Source of the DNA: Fibrobacter succinogenes | Lineage (GTDB): Bacteria > Fibrobacterota > Fibrobacteria > Fibrobacterales > Fibrobacteraceae | Reading direction: 5' to 3' | NCBI GenBank assembly: GCA_902762305.1 | Contig: CACWNW010000005.1 | Coordinates: 62,001 to 126,000, forward strand | Length of the DNA stretch: 64,000 nt | Translations under genes and position numbers: made by a program | The notes under the pieces: generated by a model | Databases searched by the model: none | Seen by the model: the letters and a program-made list of their open reading frames with translations, nothing else | Told to the model about the DNA's origin: nothing | Part shown: piece by piece, positions 57,877 to 64,000 of the stretch | Layout of the letters: each line of letters opens with the position of its first letter | Numbering within the stretch: position 1 is the first letter of the stretch

Positions 57877-58854
57877 TTATTCCAGCACCTGTAGCAGGCG
57901 CTTCTTGGCGGGGGAGTCCGGCAGCGGGTAGAAGAGCTCGCGCGCGAAACTCGAAATGAGCATCATTTTCGCTTTTTCCGGAGGGATTCCGCGGCTCACC
58001 AGGTAGAACATCTGTTCTGCATCGAGTTCGCCTACCGTGTTGCCGTGAGTGCATTCCACGTCGTCGTGGTAGATCTTGAGCACCGGCTTCACGGAGACGG
58101 CGCTGTCTTCCGAAAGGAGGATGGTGTTCACGAGCTGGCTGGAGTTGGCCTTGGTGCAGCCGTCCCCCACGACGACGCTGCCGTCGTAGCTTGCGCGGGA
58201 ATTGCCGTCGAGCAGGTTGCGCGAGAACTGCACGCTTGTCGTTTCGGGCGAATCGTGGTAGATGTGCAGCCTGTGGTGGCTTTCAGAGGTCCCGGCGAGG
58301 ATATTCAGGGTGCGGATTTCGAAATGGGCTCCGGCCCCGCGCAGGTGGCAGTCGAGGCTCACGCGCGAAATGCCGTTCCCGCGTTCGATGCTCGAGAAGC
58401 GCACGCTGGAACCGGCCGCCTGTTCAATGGTGAAGTGGCGGAACTGGAGCGGGAGGTCGTTCGCGGGGTTCGCGAAGAAGATTTCCACGTCGGCGCCTTC
58501 GCCCACATGGATGTCGAATCGCTCGGCCGATACGGAGTGCAAGACCTTGTTGTCGAGAATTTCGAAACTTGCCTTCGCGTTCTTGCCGATGTTCAGTACG
58601 GTGCGCCCGAAGTCGTTGTTGCACTTGAGGAGCGCCATTTCGCTTTCGTTATCGGCGATGGTCCTTTCAAGCGTCCGCGCGTTGCAGGCAATCGGCAAAA
58701 GGGCTGCGAAGTCGTTTTCTTTCGAAAAGTCTTCTTCGCAGGCACATGCGTCGGGGAATTCCGGTGCAAGGACCTTTGCTACGGGGAAGAATGTCCACAG
58801 TTCGTCGTTACGACGGGGCATTCCGAGTTGCTTTATGCGGGAGAGTGCGTCCAT
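57877..58854 (-). CDS. sufD: Fe-S cluster assembly protein SufD
   Basis: A 325-residue SufB/SufD-family protein. The C-terminal core VECTHGNTVGELDAEQMFYLVSRGIPPEKAKMMLISSFARELF is diagnostic. It is shorter than the ~420-residue E. coli form, mainly in the N-terminal part. In the SufBCD scaffold it pairs with SufB and docks the SufC ATPase. It overlaps the sufC stop by one base (TAATG). No sufB is found in the window. Confidence 0.9.
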   Translation of the reverse strand: MDALSRIKQLGMPRRNDELWTFFPVAKVLAPEFPDACACEEDFSKENDFAALLPIACNARTLERTIADNESEMALLKCNNDFGRTVLNIGKNAKASFEILDNKVLHSVSAERFDIHVGEGADVEIFFANPANDLPLQFRHFTIEQAAGSSVRFSSIERGNGISRVSLDCHLRGAGAHFEIRTLNILAGTSESHHRLHIYHDSPETTSVQFSRNLLDGNSRASYDGSVVVGDGCTKANSSQLVNTILLSEDSAVSVKPVLKIYHDDVECTHGNTVGELDAEQMFYLVSRGIPPEKAKMMLISSFARELFYPLPDSPAKKRLLQVLE

Positions 58855-59600
58855 TACTTCTCCTCGATCCAGTCGTAACCCTGTTCTTCGAGCTTCAGGG
58901 CGAGTTCGGGCCCGCCGGAAAGGATAATCTTCCCGTGGCGCAGCACGTGCACGTAGGTGGGCTTGATGTAGTCTAGGAGCCTCTGGTAGTGCGTCACGAG
59001 GATGACCGCCTTCTCTGGTGCCATGATGTGGTTGATGCCGTTTGCGACGATGCGGAGCGCGTCGATGTCGAGACCGGAATCTGTTTCGTCCAAGAAGCTC
59101 ACTTTCGGGTCGAGAATTGCCATCTGGAGGATTTCGTTGCGCTTCTTTTCGCCGCCGGAGTAGCCTTCGTTCACGCCGCGGTCGCGGTAGCGTTCGTCCA
59201 TCTCGAGCAGTTCCATCTTCTCGTCGATGAGTTTCTTGAATTCTTCGTCGCCGATTTCAGGGAGCCCGAGGTAGGCGCGCTTGCTGTTGAGCGCCATCTT
59301 CAGGAATTCCACGTTGTTCACGCCCGGGATTTCGGTCGGGTACTGCGTGCTGATGAACAGCCCGGAGTTCGCGCGTTCGCTGATTTCCATTTCGAGCAGG
59401 TTCTTGCCGTCGAGTTCCACGGAGCCTTCGTCCACCTTGTAGGCGGGGTGGCCCATGATGACCTTCGAAAGGGTGCTTTTGCCCGAGCCGTTCGGGCCCA
59501 TGATGGCATGGACTTCGCCGGGTTTCACTTCGAGATTGATTCCCTTGAGGATTTGTGTCCCGTCTTCGATACTTGCTTTCAGGTTCTTTATTGATAACAT
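58854..59600 (-). CDS. sufC: Fe-S cluster assembly ATPase SufC
   Basis: A 248-residue ABC ATPase of normal SufC length: Walker A GPNGSGKST, Q-loop segment LFISTQYPTEIPGV, signature YSGGEKKRNEILQM, Walker B VSFLDETDSGLDIDAL, switch His in VTHYQRLLDYI. It energises the SufBCD scaffold. The gene lies four bases past the dnaG stop and overlaps sufD by one base, so it depends on the dnaG promoter unless an internal one exists. Confidence 0.95.
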   Translation of the reverse strand: MLSIKNLKASIEDGTQILKGINLEVKPGEVHAIMGPNGSGKSTLSKVIMGHPAYKVDEGSVELDGKNLLEMEISERANSGLFISTQYPTEIPGVNNVEFLKMALNSKRAYLGLPEIGDEEFKKLIDEKMELLEMDERYRDRGVNEGYSGGEKKRNEILQMAILDPKVSFLDETDSGLDIDALRIVANGINHIMAPEKAVILVTHYQRLLDYIKPTYVHVLRHGKIILSGGPELALKLEEQGYDWIEEK

Positions 59601-59604
59601 GTTT

Positions 59605-61527
59605 TTATCCTTGTGTGGCGGCTAGGATGGGTATAAACGCTTTCTTGCTCGATATGACTTGGTCGGCGAGCGTGTCGATGGAGAGTCGGCCTTCCTTGTA
59701 CTGTCTGTCGAGTTTTTCCATGTTCTGCATGAATTTGTTCAGGTCCATGCGCTTCTGGACGCCTTCGGGCGTGTCGAGCGCGATTGTCTTGCGGAAACGG
59801 TCGCACAGCCTGAAGGTGAGCACCATGAGGCTTTCGTAGAGCTCGATGATTTCCTTCGGGGGTGTCCACGATTCTTCGGGCAGGTTTTCCATGAACTGCT
59901 GCAGCACTGGGGAGAGCTGCTCGTACAGGACCTTCGGGGAGAAATATCCGGTTTCGCTGTAGTTTGCGATAATCGTGTTCACGAATTCCTCGATGAGGGA
60001 GGATTCGAAGAACTGTATCCCGCTGGCGGCAAGTTCCACGTCGAAATATTCGCAGGCGCGGTCCATCAGGGTGGGGTTGCTCACGAGCAGGTTCGCGAAC
60101 CGGATTTCGATGGGGGAGAGGATTTCCCACGGGACGCGCTCGGGTTCCTGCTGCACCTGGGGCATATCGCCGTATTCCGCAAATTCCGGATCAGGCTGCG
60201 GTTGGGGCGCGGGAGCCTTGGGCGCCCTCTGCGGCTTGATGCTCTGTATGCCTTCCAGCGAGCGGGTGGTGCTGAAACGTTCCGAGATGAGCTTCACGTA
60301 CTGGTTGCGCAGTTCGCTGTCCTGGATGCTCTTGACGATGGACTTGACGTAGGTGACAAACGAGGCGCGGGCCTCGATGCTCTGCAGGTCCGAATTGTTG
60401 GAAAGGTAGCTGAGCCAGTCTTCGGCGTCTTTCAACTGCTCGCGGAAGGCGTCTGCTCCCTGCTCGTTCACGAAGTTGTCGGGGTCTATCTTGGTGCCGT
60501 CGGGGCGCGAGAGCGCAAAAACTCTCGGGACGATACCTTTGGGGAGTACGATTTCGAGGGTGCGGCGCGTGGCCTTGCGGCCGGCGGCATCGCCGTCGAA
60601 TACGAGGTAGGCGGTTTTCGCATAGCGGGCGAGGATGCTCGCGTGGATTTCGGTAAGGGCGGTGCCCGATGCGGCGACGACGTTCTGTACGCCACCCTGG
60701 TAAAGGCTAATGAGGTCGAAGTAGCCTTCGACGATGATGACCGCGTTTTCCTTGGAGATGGCGGCGCGGCTGTGGTTCAGGCCGAAAAGAATTTCGCTCT
60801 TGTTGTACAGCGCCGTGTCCGGGCTGTTCATGTACTTGGGGCGCTCGAAGCCTTCTTGTTTCGGGGCCAGATCGCGCCCGCCGAATGCGACGACGATTCC
60901 CGATTGGTTCTGGATGGCGATCATCAGGCGGTCGCGGAACTTGTCGGCGATGCCCCCGTTCTTCTTTTCGGTGGCCAGGCCCGCCTTCACGCAGTCGCGG
61001 GGCGAAAAGCCGTTCTTCGCGGCATAGGCGATAAAGCCTTCACGGCCGTCGGGGGCGTAACCGATGTGGAATTCCTTGCGCGTCTTCTCGCTGACGCCCC
61101 GCTTGGCGAGGTACTCGAGCGCCTTGGGGCTGAGCGTGAGTTGCTGCTCGAACCATTCGCAGGCGAGTTCGTTCAGCTTGCGGACCATGGCGCGTTCTTC
61201 GGTGACCTCGGCGTTTTCCTTCGACGTGAATTTCGGGAGGTCGAATCCTACGAAGTTCGCGACCCATTCCACCGCGCCATTGAAGTCGATTTTCTCGTGC
61301 TCCTGCACGAACTTGAACACGTCCCCGCCGGCACCGCAGGCAAAGCACTTGTAGATGCCGAGCGTCGGGTTCACGGTCATGGAGGGGGAATGGTCGTCGT
61401 GGAAGGGGCATACGCCCACGTAGCGGTTCGTACCCGTGCGCTTCAGCGGCAAGAACTGCTGGATCACAAGCGAAATGTCCGCTTGGCTCTTGAGCTGCTG
61501 AATGACTTCGTTAGGGTAGAACGGCAT
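59605..61527 (-). CDS. dnaG: DNA primase DnaG
   Basis: A 640-residue primase. The CHC2 zinc site has C40, H43, C61 and C64 (VCPFHDDHSPSMTVNPTLGIYKCFACGAGGD). The core domain includes EFHIGYAPDGREGFIAY and FRDRLMIAI. The TOPRIM motif is VIIVEGYFD ... YLVFDGDAAGRKA. The C-terminal ~200 residues form the helicase-binding region, less conserved. There is no ribosome site, and TAAATT lies seven bases before the ATG, so the transcript should be leaderless. It heads an operon with sufC and sufD. A 672-codon antisense frame is a shadow. Confidence 0.95.
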   Translation of the reverse strand: MPFYPNEVIQQLKSQADISLVIQQFLPLKRTGTNRYVGVCPFHDDHSPSMTVNPTLGIYKCFACGAGGDVFKFVQEHEKIDFNGAVEWVANFVGFDLPKFTSKENAEVTEERAMVRKLNELACEWFEQQLTLSPKALEYLAKRGVSEKTRKEFHIGYAPDGREGFIAYAAKNGFSPRDCVKAGLATEKKNGGIADKFRDRLMIAIQNQSGIVVAFGGRDLAPKQEGFERPKYMNSPDTALYNKSEILFGLNHSRAAISKENAVIIVEGYFDLISLYQGGVQNVVAASGTALTEIHASILARYAKTAYLVFDGDAAGRKATRRTLEIVLPKGIVPRVFALSRPDGTKIDPDNFVNEQGADAFREQLKDAEDWLSYLSNNSDLQSIEARASFVTYVKSIVKSIQDSELRNQYVKLISERFSTTRSLEGIQSIKPQRAPKAPAPQPQPDPEFAEYGDMPQVQQEPERVPWEILSPIEIRFANLLVSNPTLMDRACEYFDVELAASGIQFFESSLIEEFVNTIIANYSETGYFSPKVLYEQLSPVLQQFMENLPEESWTPPKEIIELYESLMVLTFRLCDRFRKTIALDTPEGVQKRMDLNKFMQNMEKLDRQYKEGRLSIDTLADQVISSKKAFIPILAATQG

Positions 61528-61534
61528 GCGCCCA

Positions 61535-61540
61535 AATTTA
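61535..61540 (-). promoter_or_regulatory. -10 box of the dnaG-sufCD operon
   Basis: TAAATT on the minus strand, with only seven bases between it and the dnaG ATG. Transcription would begin at or next to the start codon. Confidence 0.55.
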
Positions 61541-61887
61541 GCAATTTTTATTGTTGGAGGTTAATTATGTTGGCTTCGGGCACGCCCCGCACGCTCGCGC
61601 AATCACTTCGTTCCAGTGCTCTCTTAGCGGGGTGTGCTCCTCCGCCAAAAAGTAGCGGTTGCTCCGGCAGAAAATAGCTTATTGCTTTTGTCGCATGTGG
61701 GGAATGAGCTGCGGGAGGAAGCCCTTGTGATTGTTAATCACTTAAACGACCGTTCGCGCTAAGTTTCTGTTTTGCGCTCCGGTCTGCGCTCACTTTTGCC
61801 ACCACGCTTCGTTGATACGAGGCGCTTGTGGCTCACAGGGTTTCCTTTAAACGTTCTGGAAGGGCATAAAATGGTCTTTTTTTGTTT

Positions 61888-62100
61888 CGGGGCGTATAAA
61901 TTGATTGAAAAGTTCTTTTTTATACGTCCGTTTGTTATGTTGTATGTAATTTTATGGACGCTTTTGCGATTTGGGGGCGTATAAATCCCGCTTGCCGTCC
62001 TGTTTTATATGCCCCCAAGGTGCCACACGGTGCATTGGGCTGCGGTTTTTCATGCGAAGGGGCATATAAATTGCTTGACATAGCTGAATTTATATGCCCC
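61888..62100. repeat. Three evenly spaced inverted repeats (GGGGC(A/G)TATAAA)
   Basis: Three palindromic pairs of one motif. IR1: CGGGGCGTATAAA (61888-61900) with TTTATACGTCCG (61919-61930). IR2: TTGGGGGCGTATAAA (61971-61985) with TTTATATGCCCCCAA (62004-62018). IR3: GGGGCATATAAATT (62059-62072) with AATTTATATGCCCC (62087-62100), a perfect 14-bp repeat. The left arms start 83 and 88 bp apart, about eight helical turns each. They lie in the 635-bp gap between dnaG and a lipoprotein gene that otherwise holds no gene. The rest of the gap (61541-61887) shows nothing I can support. Confidence 0.8.
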
Positions 62101-62162
62101 AATGTGAAAAAAGAGGGTGTTTTTTTTATGTTTTATGTATATTGGTGTTTTATGGAGGATAT

Positions 62163-62960
62163 ATGAAGAATTTATTCTCTAGGTTGCTGCTAGGGAACGT
62201 GTCGATTGCGGCAATCGCTTGCCTGTTTCTTGTTCTTACCGCGTGTAGCGATGACGATAGCGATATTGTGACCCCGCCTTCGGGCGATTCGTCGTCCAGC
62301 GTGTGCGAGAACTGCACCGATGAGTCATCGTCCAGCGTTACACCGCAGTCGAGCGATAGCGAGACAAGCGTGTCCAGCAGCTCGGTCTCATTGACGACTC
62401 CGTGCAAAACAAAGTCGGAAGACAACTGCGAATACGGCGAATTGGTAGACGATCGCGATGGTCAGGCTTACAAGACGGTGAAAATTGGTGACCAGTGGTG
62501 GATGGCAGAAAACTTGAACTACGAAGGGGTAAATAGTTATTGCTACAACGATTCCGCGGAATACTGCGAAGAATATGGTCGCCTATACACCTGGGAGCGT
62601 GCGCGGGATGCCTGCCCCACGGGCTGGCGCTTGCCGACAAGGGAGGATTTCGACACCTTGCTTGCTGCCGTGGGTGGAGATTCCTTGGCTGGAAATGCAC
62701 TTAAGTCTTTTGCTGGCTGGAATAGTGCAGAGGACGAAGGAAACGGTTTGGACTCTTATGGATTTTCCGGACGTCCTGCTGGCTGGAAGGATCTCACTGG
62801 TGATTACTATCAAGTAGGTTTTTTCGGGCGTTTTTGGAGTATCTCGAATCGCAGTGATAAACACGCTTATACGTTACATTTAAAATATAACGCTGAAAGT
62901 GGTAGCTTGGACTATACATCAAAGGAATCGGCAATCTCGGTTCGTTGCGTCAAGGAGTAG
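62163..62960 (+). CDS. Lipoprotein with Fibrobacter major paralogous domain (short linker)
   Basis: A 265-residue lipoprotein (lipobox LVLTAC, then SDDD). The ATG at 62163 follows a GGAGG site; the longer frame from 62094 lies across IR3 and is rejected. A Ser-rich linker occupies about 35-75. The paralogous domain spans about 90-265 (DDRDGQAYKTVKIGDQWWMAENLNY ... CPTGWRLPTREDF ... ISVRCVKE). It stands 15 bp before a second gene of the same type, so the two probably share a transcript. Function of the domain is unknown. Confidence 0.9.
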   Translation: MKNLFSRLLLGNVSIAAIACLFLVLTACSDDDSDIVTPPSGDSSSSVCENCTDESSSSVTPQSSDSETSVSSSSVSLTTPCKTKSEDNCEYGELVDDRDGQAYKTVKIGDQWWMAENLNYEGVNSYCYNDSAEYCEEYGRLYTWERARDACPTGWRLPTREDFDTLLAAVGGDSLAGNALKSFAGWNSAEDEGNGLDSYGFSGRPAGWKDLTGDYYQVGFFGRFWSISNRSDKHAYTLHLKYNAESGSLDYTSKESAISVRCVKE

Positions 62961-62975
62961 TTTTAAGGAGGAAAT

Positions 62976-63779
62976 ATGGCCAATTTATTCTCTAGATTGT
63001 CTCCCTGGATGGGAATATTCTTAAACTGTCATCCTGGAAGGAGCCGTAGGCGACTTATAGGATCCATTGCGCTTCTTTGTGCGGCTCTGATTGCCGCCTG
63101 TGGCGATGACGATGGTGGTTTTGCGACACGTCCTTCGGATGGTTCGCCTTCTGGTCCAAAAATAGGTTGCAAGACCGAAACGGAAGACAGCTGCGAATAT
63201 GGTGAATTGGCGGACGATCGCGATGGTCAGACATACAGGACCGTAAAGATTGGTGACCAGGTGTGGATGGCAGAAAACCTCAACTTCAAAACTGACTCCA
63301 GTTTCTGCTTCGACAACAAGGAAAGCAGTTGCGTTAAGTACGGAAGGCTTTATAAGTGGGCTGCTGCAGTTGGCGAGTCGGAGAGCGAATGTGGCTATGA
63401 AAAAAGTTGCTCGTTGCCGTCAGAAGATATTCAGGGAGTATGCCCGAGCGGGTGGCACTTGCCTAGTAGGGCGGAATGGGAAACATTGGTGACCGCAGTT
63501 GGCGACTCTTTGACGGCGGGCAAGATGCTCAAGTCTACGTCCGGTTGGAATAGCCGTGGCAACAGTACGGATGCTTTCGGGTTCTCGGCACTTCCGGTTG
63601 GCGACAGGTTCAACGATGGAAATTTCTCTGGAGAGGGCTATTCTGCGAACTTCTGGAGTTCTACGGAGAACGATAGCTACTATTCGTACAGCATGTGCTT
63701 TTCCCACAACCACGGCAAAGCGGAAGTGCGCCTCCTCGGCAAGTACTATGCGATGTCTGTCCGTTGCGTCAAGGATTAA
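62976..63779 (+). CDS. Lipoprotein with Fibrobacter major paralogous domain and repeat-derived signal insert
   Basis: A 267-residue protein with an AGGAGG site. The N-terminus MANLFSRLSPWMGIFLNCHPGRSRRRLIGSIALLCAALIAAC contains an insert (NCHPGRSRRRLIGS) encoded by the dispersed repeat at 63026-63066, ahead of the hydrophobic core and lipobox LIAAC. There is almost no Ser linker. The paralogous domain is full (DDRDGQTYRTVKIGDQVWMAENLNF ... CPSGWHLPSRAEW ... YAMSVRCVKD). Its start parallels that of the preceding gene (LFSRL), suggesting tandem duplication followed by repeat insertion. Confidence 0.88.
   Translation: MANLFSRLSPWMGIFLNCHPGRSRRRLIGSIALLCAALIAACGDDDGGFATRPSDGSPSGPKIGCKTETEDSCEYGELADDRDGQTYRTVKIGDQVWMAENLNFKTDSSFCFDNKESSCVKYGRLYKWAAAVGESESECGYEKSCSLPSEDIQGVCPSGWHLPSRAEWETLVTAVGDSLTAGKMLKSTSGWNSRGNSTDAFGFSALPVGDRFNDGNFSGEGYSANFWSSTENDSYYSYSMCFSHNHGKAEVRLLGKYYAMSVRCVKD
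63026..63066. repeat. Dispersed repeat inside a lipoprotein signal-peptide coding region
   Basis: CTGTCATCCTGGAAGGAGCC...AGGATCC, in frame within the signal-peptide coding part of the 62976 gene. It matches the minus-strand reading of 25625-25680 and the outline of 3170-3199. It adds arginines ahead of the hydrophobic core. Confidence 0.65.
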
Positions 63780-63794
63780 CAAGCCGAGTGAAGC

Positions 63795-63857
63795 GGTCGC
63801 CAAGTTTACTTGAGCGACCATTTCCGAGGCGCAGTATCTGCGCTACGCAGTAGCGCC
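63795..63857. repeat. Two GC-rich hairpins after the lipoprotein pair
   Basis: Hairpin 1: GGTCGC/GCGACC (63795-63819) extended by CAAGT/ACTTG. Hairpin 2: CTGCG/CGCAG (63838-63850, CTA loop) nested in GGCGC/GCGCC (63828-63857). No long T run follows. The style recalls the three-hairpin clusters around the restriction cassette; it may terminate the lipoprotein operon or be a repeat. Confidence 0.5.
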
Positions 63858-63891
63858 AAGACCTGCAGTGAGGGGCTCTGAAGACCCTTAG

Positions 63892-64000
63892 TTACGCAAC
63901 AGCAAAAGGCTTTATTTCGTCAAGTTCTTCCGAAAGCTCTGTCTTGAGATTTCGAATGTCGATGTCGTCTTGTAGGGAGATGAAATAGTCGTCGGATACG
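63892..64000 (-). CDS. C-terminal fragment of an unidentified protein
   Basis: The minus strand is open from the window edge to a TAA at 63892-63894, encoding about 35 residues including DDYFISLQDDIDIRNLKTEL and ending EELDEIKPFAVA. The composition is protein-like (acidic, helical) and codon use is regular, but the piece is too short to identify. Confidence 0.5.
   Translation of the reverse strand, partial: VSDDYFISLQDDIDIRNLKTELSEELDEIKPFAVA

Noticed and set aside
59659-61677. 672-codon frame opposite dnaG
   Set aside because: Shadow of dnaG, which has the zinc, core and TOPRIM motifs in the correct order.
61541-61887. Short frames in the gap upstream of the inverted repeats
   Set aside because: No start signals, conservation pattern or protein-like composition; nothing supportable in this stretch.
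61888-62100. Possible CRISPR array
   Set aside because: Only three units, each an inverted repeat with a variable interior; there are no uniform direct repeats or spacers and no cas genes.

Overview
The window reads as a chromosomal segment of a Fibrobacter-type bacterium (phylum Fibrobacterota). The evidence is indirect but consistent. Three lipoproteins end in the Fibrobacter succinogenes major paralogous domain (core 'DRDGQxYKTVKIGDQVWMAENLNY', end 'VRCVK'). Other lipoproteins carry serine-rich linkers after the lipobox. Several secreted proteins end in type IX secretion-like C-terminal tails. There is also a lipoprotein GH5 cellulase with a CBM11-like module. Most genes are GC-rich; 39.0-46.1 kb is strikingly AT-rich.

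Layout. 0-5.6 kb: end of a FlgD-like secreted protein, a propeller/FG-GAP secreted protein, threonine synthase and a lipoprotein. 5.8-11.3 kb: a lipoprotein/outer-membrane barrel pair, then a Lys/Ala-tailed DUF4912 protein with a GH57 glucan branching enzyme. 11.4-15.5 kb: an SRPBCC protein, a UbiD decarboxylase and a secreted metalloprotease. 15.6-22.4 kb: a surface-glycan locus with RpiB, an IspD/TarI-type cytidylyltransferase and a HisC-like PLP enzyme, divergent from a flippase, LicD and two glycosyltransferases. 22.4-30.1 kb: an InlB-repeat protein, a complete four-gene Mla-type lipid transport operon and a paralogous-domain lipoprotein. 30.2-39.0 kb: an RlmD-like methyltransferase, three lipoproteins leading into an eroded MetH-like protein, and a large peptidase/propeller/barrel outer-membrane protein.

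39.0-46.1 kb is the most unusual part: a mosaic array of short secreted and lipoprotein genes in recurring families (here called A, B and C). It contains a near-identical 111-bp duplicated intergenic block, a repeated promoter-like motif, a split gene and stranded 3' gene remnants. I recognise no described family for these proteins. 46.1-50.3 kb: cellulase, a tandem-domain nitroreductase and a small barrel protein. 50.3-54.2 kb: an EcoRII-like restriction-modification cassette flanked by hairpin clusters, with direct repeats upstream, and a broken PD-(D/E)XK transposase-nuclease. 54.2-61.5 kb: LrgAB, a SulP transporter, two tandem 34-codon membrane-peptide genes, and a dnaG-sufC-sufD operon without sufB. 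61.5-64 kb: three evenly spaced inverted repeats, two paralogous-domain lipoproteins and the end of an unidentified gene.

Two features recur. Many first genes lack a Shine-Dalgarno sequence and have a TATATT/TAAATT-like -10 box only 6-12 nt before the start codon, which suggests leaderless mRNAs. A short dispersed GTCATCC...GGATGAC-type repeat occurs between genes and also inside the signal-peptide coding part of two lipoprotein genes. No rRNA, tRNA or CRISPR array was recognised by eye.
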